A stretch of 56,307 nt of DNA from Segatella copri (GTDB lineage Bacteria > Bacteroidota > Bacteroidia > Bacteroidales > Bacteroidaceae), in the NCBI RefSeq assembly GCF_009495355.1, contig NZ_VZAD01000069.1, positions 1 through 56,307 of the forward strand, read 5' to 3'. Every line of letters begins with the position of its first letter. Within the stretch, counting starts at the first letter, position 1. Of this stretch, positions 13,812-22,725 are shown one piece after another. The notes beneath the pieces are model-generated. The model did no database searches. It had not been told where the DNA came from and saw only the letters and a list, made by a program, of their open reading frames with translations. The translations under genes were made by a program, and so were the position numbers.

Positions 13812-15566
13812 TTAACGGGCAAGCCATGCCTCGGGATTGAGTTTGGCTGTTTCCTTGCGCAACTGGAACTGCAGGATGTTGTCGGCACCCACGGCACCTA
13901 AAGCCTGACGGGTACTTACCTTCTGGCCCTTGTGAACACTCACCGACTTGAGGTTACAATATACAGAGATATAGGCACCATGGCGGACAAGGACATTCCA
14001 CATGCCTCCATAACCAAAGACGGCACTTACCTCACCATCGTAGATGCTACGAGCCACGCAACCGGGTTTGCCCAAAAGGTTGATACCCTTATTGTCGAGG
14101 GTAACGCCGGAAAGACCCTGTACATTGTATTGTCCGAAATGACTCACTATCTTGTAAGTTCCTGTGATAGGCATAGGAAGGCGACCACGGTTGGCCTCAA
14201 AACCTCCACTCAGCATACGGTCTACCGTACTGAGAGTAGCAGCATCATTGGCTTCCCGGCGGGCGCTTGCCAACTCTTTGCGGTTGCGTGCCTCATCAGT
14301 TTTTGCCTTCAACTCTGCAGCTCGTCTGTCGGCCTCAGCCTCACGAGCAGCCTGTTCAGCTCTGGCCTGTCGGTTGGCTTGTTCAGCAGCCTCACGGGCA
14401 GCCTTCTCTGCACGGGCACGTGCCTTATCCTGAGCTCTGGCCTTAGCACTGTTTTCGGCTTGCAGACGAGCTTCCTCCTGGGCCTTACGAGCCAACTCCT
14501 GAGCCTTACGATTCTCTTCTGCAGCACGCTGACGAGCCAACTCGGCCTCACGTTCCTTGCGCCGTGCCTCCTCTATACGGCGGGCATTCTCACGCGCCTC
14601 TGCCTCGGCCTGTGCCTTTCGACGAGCCAGTTCCTCACGCCTACGCTGCGCTGCCGCCTGAGCTTCAGCCTTACGCTTAGCCTCAGCTGCCGCACGGGCA
14701 CGCGCTTTCTCTACCTCAATGGCTATCAGACGGTCAATCTGCGCATTGATAGCAGCATCCTTCTTGCGCTGATCAGCAATAACAGCCTGAATGGTTTTCT
14801 GTTGCTTCTGCAATCCCTGCACCACTTGCTGTTGCTCGGTCTGCTTGCCTTCGAGCGCAGTTTTCTCTTGCTGACCTTTATATAAAAGGTTGTTCTTATG
14901 TCCCTTCACCACCTGCAGTTGCTTGTGCTTCTCGGTCACCTGCTTCTGCTTGGCCTTTACCGCCTCGCCCTGTGCCTTCTGATAGGCAGAATACTGACGT
15001 ATGAACGACAGGCGGCGATACATCTGCGTAAGGTTCTTGGCGCTGAAGATAAACATGAGCTTGTCTTGCACAGAGTGATGACGGGTCATATAGCGCATAG
15101 AACGGATATACTTGTTCTTTCGGTCCTGCAACTGCTGTTCAAGGGTTTTGAGCTGAGTATTAAGCAAGCCGATATTGCCATCGATGTGGTGGATATCCTG
15201 CTGTATACCATCGATGTTCTTCTGTCGCTGGTCGATTTCGCCATTAAGCACCATGAGGTCTTGCAGACGTTTCTTCACGTCGGCCTGATTGCGGCGGAGA
15301 GCTCTCTCCTGCTCCTTGATTTTCTTTTGTATGTTGGCACGCTGTCCCTGCAATCCTCGAATGGAAGCATTGCTATAGGCGGCTTTCTTCTCTGCCCGTG
15401 TGGGAGCCTTGGATTGGCGCCTTTTCACAGGCTTCTTTTTTGAGGTTTTCTTTTGGGTTCTTACCGTTCTTGCCGTTGTGGCAGTCTTCTTTCTTTGTGC
15501 AGTCTTCTGCGCATAAGGAGTCAAGACAAACGACAAGGCCAGAATAATCAATAATATACGTTTCAT
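13812..15566 (-). CDS. EnvC-like murein hydrolase activator (coiled coil plus degenerate LytM/M23 domain)
   Basis: 584 residues. Signal peptide 1-19 (ends PYA-Q), a basic stretch, long coiled coils about 70-270, an Ala/Arg/Glu-rich helix about 280-430, and a LytM (M23) domain about 465-584. The zinc ligands are not conserved: where active enzymes have HxGID the sequence is NKGINL, and where they have HxH it is LQFQL. This matches EnvC-type proteins, which activate cell-wall amidases during daughter-cell separation instead of cutting peptidoglycan themselves. It starts 1 nt after the stop of the DUF4292 lipoprotein; last gene of the dut operon. Confidence 0.87.
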   Translation of the reverse strand: MKRILLIILALSFVLTPYAQKTAQRKKTATTARTVRTQKKTSKKKPVKRRQSKAPTRAEKKAAYSNASIRGLQGQRANIQKKIKEQERALRRNQADVKKRLQDLMVLNGEIDQRQKNIDGIQQDIHHIDGNIGLLNTQLKTLEQQLQDRKNKYIRSMRYMTRHHSVQDKLMFIFSAKNLTQMYRRLSFIRQYSAYQKAQGEAVKAKQKQVTEKHKQLQVVKGHKNNLLYKGQQEKTALEGKQTEQQQVVQGLQKQQKTIQAVIADQRKKDAAINAQIDRLIAIEVEKARARAAAEAKRKAEAQAAAQRRREELARRKAQAEAEARENARRIEEARRKEREAELARQRAAEENRKAQELARKAQEEARLQAENSAKARAQDKARARAEKAAREAAEQANRQARAEQAAREAEADRRAAELKAKTDEARNRKELASARREANDAATLSTVDRMLSGGFEANRGRLPMPITGTYKIVSHFGQYNVQGLSGVTLDNKGINLLGKPGCVARSIYDGEVSAVFGYGGMWNVLVRHGAYISVYCNLKSVSVHKGQKVSTRQALGAVGADNILQFQLRKETAKLNPEAWLAR

Positions 15567-16472
15567 TTACAGACTCATTATTTTATTCAGCACGTCTTCT
15601 GCCGATACTTGCTTGTACTTGCTCGAAACTTCGGAACGCGACTCCCAGTTGCTGTCGGTCTTCACCTCGTTCATCTTGATAACGAGATTGACCTCCTTCT
15701 TCTGGCGGGTTGCATTAGTGACAAGAGTCATATCCAACAAGGCTGGGAACATCTTGACACCTACGGCGCGGAAGTTGTCATAACGAATATGCACTCCCGA
15801 TGTGCCATGCTGCGAACTGACATACTCCACGTCGGCTTTGTCTATACGACCTGTGGCACGCTGGGAAGTCCAGGCATACGTCATGTTGCCATTCTTCAAG
15901 GTGACTGGCACTTCGTTTCCCTCTACAGCCAAATCGGCATCAAACTTCTTCAGATCAGACTCCTTCACCTGCTTGGCTCCAGGCAAGAGAAGCTGATTCC
16001 AGAACAGCGCCTGCAACGAATAGAAGTTGATGCCCTGCTTCTGCAGGAAGTCTACATGATTATAGTCGGCCTTAATATACTGTTTGTGATAACGGTCGAT
16101 GATGAGCACATAATCGGGGGTAAACTCCAGACGGCCAACCTCGAAACCCAGGATGGGAGCATACAACTGTAGACGTATCACATCGTCCTTACGCATTCGA
16201 AGCGCACCATCTACCGAAATTTTCTTCTCTCCCATGCGGATGGTGAAGTTTATGCTGCCCGTAATGTTCTTGGCGTACACCTGATTGTCGGACACCTTCT
16301 GTACAAAAGCCAGTTTCTGCATGCGTTCGGTCTCTACACTTTTCACCTCCTGATGTGGCAAGTTCTTGTTGCTCACGCCATCAGAGATAATTTGTTTCTT
16401 GGTGCCACACGATGCCAGCAACATCAAGGGCAGACAGAATGCTGCCAGTTTCATTATTTTGTTTTTTTCCAT
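15567..16472 (-). CDS. DUF4292 lipoprotein
   Basis: 301 residues from ATG 16472, or 295 from ATG 16454. The second start overlaps the TPR gene stop as TAATG and begins directly with a lipoprotein signal (MKLAAFCLPLMLLASC), so it is at least as likely. The rest is a beta-rich sheet protein with repeated amphipathic strands (INFTIRMGEKKISVDGALRMRKDDVIRLQL, FTPDYVLIIDRYHKQYI), typical of DUF4292 and reminiscent of LolA/LolB-like folds. It is probably a periplasmic-facing outer membrane lipoprotein; function unknown. Its fixed place between a TPR protein and the EnvC-like protein suggests an envelope role. Confidence 0.82.
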   Translation of the reverse strand: MEKNKIMKLAAFCLPLMLLASCGTKKQIISDGVSNKNLPHQEVKSVETERMQKLAFVQKVSDNQVYAKNITGSINFTIRMGEKKISVDGALRMRKDDVIRLQLYAPILGFEVGRLEFTPDYVLIIDRYHKQYIKADYNHVDFLQKQGINFYSLQALFWNQLLLPGAKQVKESDLKKFDADLAVEGNEVPVTLKNGNMTYAWTSQRATGRIDKADVEYVSSQHGTSGVHIRYDNFRAVGVKMFPALLDMTLVTNATRQKKEVNLVIKMNEVKTDSNWESRSEVSSKYKQVSAEDVLNKIMSL

Positions 16473-18238
16473 TTTCGCTTATATTTAATGATTTCACTTT
16501 CTGTCATATATTTCCTGCACTCGATTTTCACCTTCAGAGCATCAGGGTCCTGGCTGCCTTTCTGTGCCTGCTTCCAGTAGGCCACAGCCTGGTCGGTAAG
16601 TCCGTTCATAGCATAAATGTCGCCTGCATGCTCAATAACGGTACTGTTGTCGGCCGTTGAATCACTATACGCCAAGGTTTGGTCGATATAGGTTTTGGCC
16701 TCGGCATAACGTTCCTCCATAAAGAGAATCCACGCATAAGTATCAAGATAGGTGGAGTTCTTGGGCTCTGCCTTGATGGTCTTGTAGCTCATCAACTCTG
16801 CCTTCTGCAGGTTCTTGCCCGTCTGACTGATGTAGTAAGCATAATTGTTGAGTCCTGGAACATTGTCGGGTTTCCAATGCAGACAGGAATCGTAAGCGGC
16901 AAAAGCTTCTGCCTGACGGTTCTTGCCATGAAGGATGTCGCCCATGATCATATAAAGGTCGGACACCAAATCGGGAGAGCTCTTGCTGTTGATCTGTCCC
17001 ACTCCGCGGCGGAACTCTTCGAGCGTGGCATCTTCCTCATGCTTCATATAGTGCGCCATACCGCCAAAGTAATAGAATACCATCTCTTCCGGATTGTAGT
17101 CATGGGCAGCATTAGACAGGCGGATAACCTCGTCGTAGTCTTTCTTTTCCCATAGATTCTGAATGAGTTGGATGCGCGACTCACTACGGTCGGGAGCTAT
17201 CTCAAGCACCTTGCGGTAAGCGGCATTGACCGTATCCATCGGCATTTTCTTAATATTCATATAGGCAGCACGGAACTCAGCGATGTCTGCCGAGGGCTTG
17301 GGCTGAGACAGCATTCTGTCGAAAAGAGCGATGACTTGGGTTGAATCGGCACCATGGCTCTCGTTATCCTGTATGAACGAGCGAATCATCATCAACTTGG
17401 TATCCAGGTCGGTCTTCTTGCCCAACAGAATGCGGTCGAGCATGGCGTGAGCCTGTTCTTTCTGGTCGGTGGCATTATAATAGTCGTAGAGCGACATCTG
17501 GGCATACGAGTTGTCAGGCTCTTCTTCGAGCACATGGGTAAACAACTTGTAGGCCTCTTTCCGGCGCTGGTGTTCCATAAGCCAGTTGCCCAACATGGTT
17601 TTATAAATCATATCAAGCGGATGCGCCTCGGTCAGCGACTTGAGTTCCTTGTAGGCTGACTTGGAATCGTTCATCAACTCGTAGATGTGCATCTTCTCAA
17701 GCGTAAACTTCTCGTTCTCGCCCTCTTCTGTCTCCAAGCGGTTGAGGGTTTTCAGCATCTGTGGATATTCTTTCTGCTGCTGATAAAGGCGCAACAGCAT
17801 ATAGAGCGCATCGGTATTGTCGTGATTCTGAGCGAAGATGCCTTCATAAGCTTCGATAGCCTTGTCGTACTGCTGGTTGGCAACATAATACTGTGCCATC
17901 CGCTCGCGAAAGGTAAGATTGGACGGAGCCAAGGTGATGGCACGCGCCAGACAGTCTTGAGCCAAGGAGTCTTGCTTCATCTGCTGATAGTACATCGACT
18001 GATAGAAATACACCTCAGCAGCACGTGGATTGATCTTGCGGGCATGCTCAAAAAGCTCGAATGCATCGCCGTAACGACCCAAAGCCTGAAGACGGGCCGC
18101 CTCCTGAAAGAAGTAGTCGTAACGCTTGCGGTCATTGCCCGTCAAACCATCGGCAGCCTGCACGGGCATAGCTGTCAGGAATGCCATAAAGCTTATGAAG
18201 CCCAAGAATACTTGTCTCAAAATATTGATTCTATTCAC
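16454..18238 (-). CDS. Exported tetratricopeptide repeat protein
   Basis: 594 residues with a signal peptide (about 1-28, ending PVQA). About ten TPR-like helical pairs run through the protein (YGDAFELFEHARKINPRAAEVYFYQS, YDKAIEAYEGIFAQNHDNTDALYML, AEAFAAYDSCLHWKPDNVPGLNNYAYY). TPRs are protein-protein scaffolds; being exported it likely works in the periplasm or at the outer membrane. It begins 26 nt after dut and overlaps the following DUF4292 gene, so translation of the two is probably coupled. The basic tail KRKWKKTK is unusual for the family. Confidence 0.85.
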   Translation of the reverse strand: MNRINILRQVFLGFISFMAFLTAMPVQAADGLTGNDRKRYDYFFQEAARLQALGRYGDAFELFEHARKINPRAAEVYFYQSMYYQQMKQDSLAQDCLARAITLAPSNLTFRERMAQYYVANQQYDKAIEAYEGIFAQNHDNTDALYMLLRLYQQQKEYPQMLKTLNRLETEEGENEKFTLEKMHIYELMNDSKSAYKELKSLTEAHPLDMIYKTMLGNWLMEHQRRKEAYKLFTHVLEEEPDNSYAQMSLYDYYNATDQKEQAHAMLDRILLGKKTDLDTKLMMIRSFIQDNESHGADSTQVIALFDRMLSQPKPSADIAEFRAAYMNIKKMPMDTVNAAYRKVLEIAPDRSESRIQLIQNLWEKKDYDEVIRLSNAAHDYNPEEMVFYYFGGMAHYMKHEEDATLEEFRRGVGQINSKSSPDLVSDLYMIMGDILHGKNRQAEAFAAYDSCLHWKPDNVPGLNNYAYYISQTGKNLQKAELMSYKTIKAEPKNSTYLDTYAWILFMEERYAEAKTYIDQTLAYSDSTADNSTVIEHAGDIYAMNGLTDQAVAYWKQAQKGSQDPDALKVKIECRKYMTESEIIKYKRKWKKTK

Positions 18239-18264
18239 AACAGATTAATTGAATGTATCTATAT

Positions 18265-18699
18265 TTATTTTACACCTGTATGACCATAGCCACCAGCACC
18301 TCTCTCGGTTTCATCGAGCGTCTCTACTTCGATGAATTCAGCATTTTCGTGCTTGGCAATCACCATTTGGGCAATACGCTCACCATCATTGATGACAAAG
18401 TCGGTCTGCGAGAAGTTGATGAGCAGAACCATGATCTCGCCTCGATAATCGGCATCAATAGTGCCTGGGGTATTAAGAACAGTAATGCCATGTTTCAATG
18501 CCAACCCACTGCGAGGACGTATCTGTGCCTCGAAGCCTGCTGGCAAAGCCATGAAAAGACCTGTAGGTACAAGCCGGCGTTCCATGGGGTGAAGCACGAT
18601 AGATTCGTCGATATTGGCACGCAGGTCCATACCTGCGCTCTGGGGTGTGGCATAAGCTGGCAACGGCTGATGCCCACGGTTGATAATTTGTACTTTCAT
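18265..18699 (-). CDS. dut: dUTP diphosphatase (dUTPase)
   Basis: 144 residues from MKVQIINRG at 18699 (upstream in-frame ATGs at 18702 and 18708 lie closer to the expected transcription start). Trimeric dUTPase motifs: I AGMDLRA, II around [29 protein letters not shown] with the catalytic Asp, IV RIAQMV, and [10 protein letters not shown] at the C-terminus. It hydrolyses dUTP to dUMP, keeping uracil out of DNA and feeding dTMP synthesis. First gene of a four-gene operon with envelope genes, and divergent from the dGTPase gene. Confidence 0.95.
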   Translation of the reverse strand: MKVQIINRGHQPLPAYATPQSAGMDLRANIDESIVLHPMERRLVPTGLFMALPAGFEAQIRPRSGLALKHGITVLNTPGTIDADYRGEIMVLLINFSQTDFVINDGERIAQMVIAKHENAEFIEVETLDETERGAGGYGHTGVK

Positions 18700-18720
18700 C
18701 ATGTTCATTCTTTTAAGATG

Positions 18721-18728
18721 CAAAAATA
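18721..18728 (-). promoter_or_regulatory. -7 element of the dut operon
   Basis: Minus-strand TATTTTTG. Transcription would begin near 18714, leaving a leader of roughly 15 nt before ATG 18699. No clear -33 TTTG. Confidence 0.5.
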
Positions 18729-18801
18729 ATGTTTTTCGGGCACATTTAGGCATTTTCATGACGAAAATGATAGATTTTATAAAAAATAAATGCTTTTTTA
18801 T

Positions 18802-18832
18802 TTTGTATTGTGTCAGGATTGCTGTATTTTTG
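18802..18832 (+). promoter_or_regulatory. Promoter of dgt
   Basis: TTTG (18802-18805), exactly 19 nt, TATTTTTG (18825-18832). The -7 element ends four bases before the ATG at 18837, so the transcript should be leaderless or nearly so. Confidence 0.8.
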
Positions 18833-18836
18833 CGAT

Positions 18837-20174
18837 ATGGAATGGATTAAACTCATATCTAACAAGCGTTTCGGACAGGAGCATAAGCATGCCGAGCGCC
18901 ACGACGACCGGTCGGAGTTCAAACGCGACTACGACAGGCTCATCTTCTCGTCGGCTTTCAGACGACTGCAAAACAAGACTCAGGTTTTCCCCTTGCCTGG
19001 TTCTATCTTTGTACACAACCGACTGACCCACAGTCTGGAAGTATCGAGTGTAGGAATGTCATTGGGCAACGACATCTCGAAACGTATCATAGAAAAGCGC
19101 CCAGAACTGAAGGATACTCTCTTTGAGGAAATAGGAACTATCGTGAGCGCAGCCTGTCTGGCACACGACTTGGGCAATCCTCCTTTCGGCCATTCTGGAG
19201 AGAAAGCCATACAGACTTTCTTCAGCGAAGGAGCAGGAAAAGCAGTAAAAGAGCTGGTTTCACCGGAGTTTTGGCAAGATATTACTCACTTCGAAGGCAA
19301 CGCCAATGCCTTCCGCATACTGACCCACCAATTCAAGGGAAGACGCAAAGGCGGCTTCGTCATGACCTACTCCATGCTGGCTTCTATCGTAAAATATCCA
19401 TTCGCCAGCCAGTTGGCTGGAAGTCATGGCAAATTCGGTTTCTTCACCTTGGAAAAGGACTCGTACCAGAAAGTGGCCGATGAATTGGGCATTTTTTGCA
19501 AGTCAAAACCTGGTGAGCCTCTAAGATACGCCCGTCATCCGTTGGTATATATGGTAGAGGCTGCCGACGACATCTGCTACGAAATCATGGACATCGAAGA
19601 CTCCCACAAACTCAAGATCCTGTCTTACGAAGAGACGGAGAGACTGCTGTTGGGATTCTTCGACAAGGAAACCCAAAATAAGATTAAGGAGCGAATCAAG
19701 GAAGAAGGCGTGACCGACGAGAACGAAAAGGTGGTCTACATGAGAGCCAGCGCCATCGGCCGACTGGAGAACGAATGTGTAACGGCCTTCCTGGAGCATG
19801 AGAAGGAGATTTTGGCAGGAACATTCGAGGGAAGCCTCATCGACCATATCGCCGAACAACAGCGAAATGCCTACAAAGAATGCGAGAAGACTTCGTTTGC
19901 AAAGATTTACCACAGCAAGCCTGTACTCGACATCGAACTGTCAGGTTACAAGATTATGGCTACACTTATGGAGGTGTTTGTCAATGCAGCTATCACGCCC
20001 GAACGTTTCGACTCTCAACAACTGTTGCGACGGGTAAGCAGTCAGTACGACATCAACAACGAGAATATAGAGGAGCGAATCATGGCTGTCATCGACTATA
20101 TCAGCGGAATGACCGACATTTACGCCCTCGACATCTATCAGAAGATAAACGGTATCAGCCTGCCTATCGTATAG
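18837..20174 (+). CDS. dgt: Deoxyguanosinetriphosphate triphosphohydrolase (dGTPase, HD domain)
   Basis: 445 residues. The HD-domain metal site is visible: [10 protein letters not shown] (His), [16 protein letters not shown] (His-Asp pair plus downstream His), and [15 protein letters not shown] (third Asp). The N-terminal [27 protein letters not shown] is the classical dGTPase signature. It removes triphosphate from dGTP and tunes dNTP pools. A longer frame begins at 18810, but that ATG lies upstream of the -7 element, so 18837 is the start. Divergent from dut, another dNTP-cleaning enzyme. Confidence 0.93.
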   Translation: MEWIKLISNKRFGQEHKHAERHDDRSEFKRDYDRLIFSSAFRRLQNKTQVFPLPGSIFVHNRLTHSLEVSSVGMSLGNDISKRIIEKRPELKDTLFEEIGTIVSAACLAHDLGNPPFGHSGEKAIQTFFSEGAGKAVKELVSPEFWQDITHFEGNANAFRILTHQFKGRRKGGFVMTYSMLASIVKYPFASQLAGSHGKFGFFTLEKDSYQKVADELGIFCKSKPGEPLRYARHPLVYMVEAADDICYEIMDIEDSHKLKILSYEETERLLLGFFDKETQNKIKERIKEEGVTDENEKVVYMRASAIGRLENECVTAFLEHEKEILAGTFEGSLIDHIAEQQRNAYKECEKTSFAKIYHSKPVLDIELSGYKIMATLMEVFVNAAITPERFDSQQLLRRVSSQYDINNENIEERIMAVIDYISGMTDIYALDIYQKINGISLPIV

Positions 20175-20254
20175 GGCGTGAGGGAGAGAAACGGAAAACA
20201 CGAACGCATATTTATACTGTATATTCATGCGATAATTGTCCGAAAAGCGCCACA

Positions 20255-20318
20255 TAACTGGGAAAAAGAATCTGCCCAACTGGAAAAATATTTTTTCCCA
20301 ACTGGGAAATTATTTTTT
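20255..20318. repeat. Cluster of three AACTGGGAAA-type repeats with a palindrome
   Basis: Three copies follow each other: AACTGGGAAAAA (20255), CCCAACTGGAAAAATA (20275) and TTTCCCAACTGGGAAA (20294). The third is a near-perfect palindrome with a 2-nt centre, and copies two and three are each followed by ATTTTTT or ATTATTTTTT. They lie in the 397-nt gap between the convergent dgt and glsB genes, which holds no credible ORF. Confidence 0.5.
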
Positions 20319-20461
20319 CGCAGTTAACCATAGCGCCCCGATGAATATATATACTAAAGCTTTTCAGCAGAATAAATAGAAAAAACAAGTACTTGCATTG
20401 TCCATCACAAGCAACTTCGTTTTATCAGCAGGTTAAAAATCGCAGACATTCATAAACAAGA

Positions 20462-20505
20462 ATACTAAAAAAGCGCCTCGAATGAACGAAACGCTTCTTT
20501 AGTAT
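20462..20505. terminator. Terminator of the glsA-glsB operon (probably bidirectional)
   Basis: ATACTAAAAAAGCG pairs with CGCTTCTTTAGTAT (one mismatch) across a 16-nt loop, with T-rich flanks on both strands. Confidence 0.8.
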
Positions 20506-20520
20506 CTTGTTTTACTTCTC

Positions 20521-20545
20521 CAACTTTCACTCCACTCGGAAGTTG
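20521..20545. repeat. Short hairpin with AACTTCCG...GAAAGTT, copy 2
   Basis: Minus strand CAACTTCCG, AGTGGAG, TGAAAGTTG, placed between the glsB stop and its terminator, exactly as the copy at 13775-13800 sits after the envC-like gene. Confidence 0.55.
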
Positions 20546-20571
20546 AATGTCTTTTATAAAACGGATAAGGT

Positions 20572-21570
20572 TTACTCGCCTTCCTTTTCCTTATAAATAA
20601 TATTGTTGGCGCCACTTGTTATCTTCAACGCCTCCGGATGCTCGGCTATGAAACTGTTGATATGGCGCACACGCTTTTCTTCCAAAATCTCGTCGACAGC
20701 AATCAGAATACCAGTTTCCTCCACATCACCAAAACCATAATTGATGGCTGTGCCGAAAAGCTTCATCGTAGGACTGAGATTCATATAAGCATTCACCAAA
20801 GGGGGAATGTTGTAGCCCAACTCACGTACCTCGCGATTGAGAATGCGATAGTCGGCGCGGAAGTCATCTTCGGTAAAGATCGCCTTCAGCTCACTCTCTG
20901 GAGTCTCTATTTTCAATGGTTTCATCGGGATAACAAGATTCTCCTTATCATCGAAATGCTTCTTGAGGAAATAGAGAATCATGTCACGACCACGGCGAAT
21001 ATAAGACGGATACATCGTCATCTTGCCAAAGAAATATTTCAGTTCGGGATAGAGCACGGTAAGAGCTCCCAGACCATCCCACAGGTTGTCGAGCGCAAAA
21101 ATGCTCTTGCTGTTCATGCGCACATTCTGATATTCCAATGAGACAAAGGAACGTCCCAACTCCACGGTATAAGGCATGTACTCCTTAAGGAACTTGTCTG
21201 AGAAATGGAACATATGACTCGTAGCCAATATAGGCTGTCCTTTAGCATCGAGTTTCCAGTCTTTACCCAAGAGATAACGATAACCGCCAATAATCTCGTC
21301 GGCCTCAGGATTCCACACGATGAGCTGCTTATAACAATTATCTCCAAAGTCGAACTCGTCCAAATCCATCGACTTGCCCGAGCCGCCTCCTGCTGTACGG
21401 AATGCGATTTCACGAAGACGGCCTATCTCCTTCAGCACATTGGGAGAGTCGTTGGCTGTCACGATATAGATTTCGTTATGACTCTTGTTTGTCATACGAA
21501 GCTGCTTGTCGGGAGTGAGCTCACTCTTCAACAAGTCCCTGTCTATTGGCTGGATTATATCTTCTTCCAT
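20572..21570 (-). CDS. glsB: GNAT-type N-acyltransferase, glycine lipid synthesis (GlsB/OlsB-like)
   Basis: 332 residues. It belongs to the putative-hemolysin/OlsB acyltransferase group: a GNAT core with EIIGGYRYLLG, a conserved ELGRSFVSLEYQ segment, and LWDGLGALTVLYPELKYFFGKMTMYPSY. In Bacteroides thetaiotaomicron the corresponding gene makes N-acyl glycine from a 3-hydroxy-acyl-ACP, the first step of glycine lipids. It follows the O-acyltransferase gene by 18 nt, the pairing known for gls genes. The ornithine-lipid alternative cannot be excluded from sequence alone. Confidence 0.8.
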   Translation of the reverse strand: MEEDIIQPIDRDLLKSELTPDKQLRMTNKSHNEIYIVTANDSPNVLKEIGRLREIAFRTAGGGSGKSMDLDEFDFGDNCYKQLIVWNPEADEIIGGYRYLLGKDWKLDAKGQPILATSHMFHFSDKFLKEYMPYTVELGRSFVSLEYQNVRMNSKSIFALDNLWDGLGALTVLYPELKYFFGKMTMYPSYIRRGRDMILYFLKKHFDDKENLVIPMKPLKIETPESELKAIFTEDDFRADYRILNREVRELGYNIPPLVNAYMNLSPTMKLFGTAINYGFGDVEETGILIAVDEILEEKRVRHINSFIAEHPEALKITSGANNIIYKEKEGE

Positions 21571-21588
21571 AATCTATGATGTAACTTT

Positions 21589-22416
21589 CTATAATTCGTA
21601 AACTTTGTCTTTTACATATTGCGCCCATTCTGTGGGAGTCTTGCTCTTGTCGAAGGTCTGCCAGGGTATGGGCTTGCCAAAGGCGATACGGAAGTCCTTT
21701 CCCACGTTCCGGTACATCTCGTCGACCAAGAAAAGCATGGCTAAGTTGAAAGGCAAATACTTGTCGCTGAATCGGGCGATGCGATAGAAGCGCTCCGAGT
21801 TCTGTCCGCTGAAATGGATAGGCACCACATCGCGCTGATACTCCACACTCTTTGAGATAAATGTCTTTTTCCAGGGCAAGTCGCGAATACTGCCATCTGG
21901 CTGTTTGCGGCTGTTGAGACCTGCAGGGAACATCAGCATGTGATTGTCGCTCTGGAAGCCAGCCTCCACCATACGGGGGAAGTCACGGCTCTGGCGTCCC
22001 GTCTTGTTGATACCTATACTGACGGGCTTAAGACCTGGCAGATTAAGAAGCAGGTCGTTCACAAGATAACGGAACTTTCCGTCATAATGGGTGCCAATGA
22101 TGGAACCAAGCGCCACACCGTCCTGTCCTCCCAACGGATGATTGGACACGAAGGTATAAAGCTTGCCATCGTTCTTGTCGGGCAGATTCTCCACTCCCTC
22201 CAATTGTATGTTCATCTTGAGATACTTCACGCACTCAGTAAGCCACTCGGTACCCTGAAGATGACGACTTTCCCACAAGAAGCGGTTCACTTCATCCTCG
22301 TGAACGGTCTTCTTGAGCCAGGAAACAAGAAAAGAGGGCACAAACTTTGCCTTTGCTCCCATCTTGCTCTTCAAAATCCTGCTTATGTCAATCGTTTTCT
22401 CTATAGATTCGCTCAT
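21589..22416 (-). CDS. glsA: PlsC-type O-acyltransferase, glycine lipid synthesis (GlsA-like)
   Basis: 275 residues. It shows the acyltransferase blocks SNHPLGGQDG (residues about 90-99), FPAGLNSR and VVPIHFSGQNS. The first block is His-x5-Asp, one residue longer than the usual PlsC HX4D. It probably O-acylates the N-acyl glycine made by the product of the next gene, giving diacyl glycine lipids of the membrane. A -7 element (22446-22453) lies 30 nt upstream; first gene of a two-gene operon. Confidence 0.8.
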   Translation of the reverse strand: MSESIEKTIDISRILKSKMGAKAKFVPSFLVSWLKKTVHEDEVNRFLWESRHLQGTEWLTECVKYLKMNIQLEGVENLPDKNDGKLYTFVSNHPLGGQDGVALGSIIGTHYDGKFRYLVNDLLLNLPGLKPVSIGINKTGRQSRDFPRMVEAGFQSDNHMLMFPAGLNSRKQPDGSIRDLPWKKTFISKSVEYQRDVVPIHFSGQNSERFYRIARFSDKYLPFNLAMLFLVDEMYRNVGKDFRIAFGKPIPWQTFDKSKTPTEWAQYVKDKVYEL

Positions 22417-22445
22417 GTTTGCTGTAAAAACATCTAAAGTACGTG

Positions 22446-22453
22446 CAAAAATA
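22446..22453 (-). promoter_or_regulatory. -7 element of the glsA-glsB operon
   Basis: Minus-strand TATTTTTG, 29 bases before the glsA ATG. No TTTG at the expected -33 position. Confidence 0.5.
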
Positions 22454-22688
22454 ACTCAACTTTTTTAAATACGTGCCATTTTTAATGAAAAAATGATAAA
22501 ATACGATGTTTTTGATGAAAAAACAGTCGATTTATATAGCTTTTGGCTTTCATTTTTATGTCTGAAGCTCACTTTAAGCATTCTGAAAGAACTCTCGCCA
22601 ACTCTTGACACAAGACAAAAAGCGACCTCATTTTATTAAGTTTTATAAATTTTGCAAGAAAAAGTAAACAGATATGAGGATTTTTGTG

Positions 22689-22696
22689 TACCTTTG
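22689..22696 (+). promoter_or_regulatory. -7 element of the dcw cluster
   Basis: TACCTTTG, 29 bases before the rsmH ATG; no good -33 TTTG. The 309-nt gap 22417-22725 holds this element and the opposite glsA element and no mraZ-like frame. Confidence 0.55.
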
Positions 22697-22725
22697 AACC
22701 CGAATTCTTATTTAAATAGGTACAC

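Noticed and set aside
13932..14885. 317-codon frame opposite the EnvC-like gene
   Set aside because: Leu/Ser-rich product of reading the Ala/Arg/Glu coiled-coil DNA backwards; not a membrane protein.
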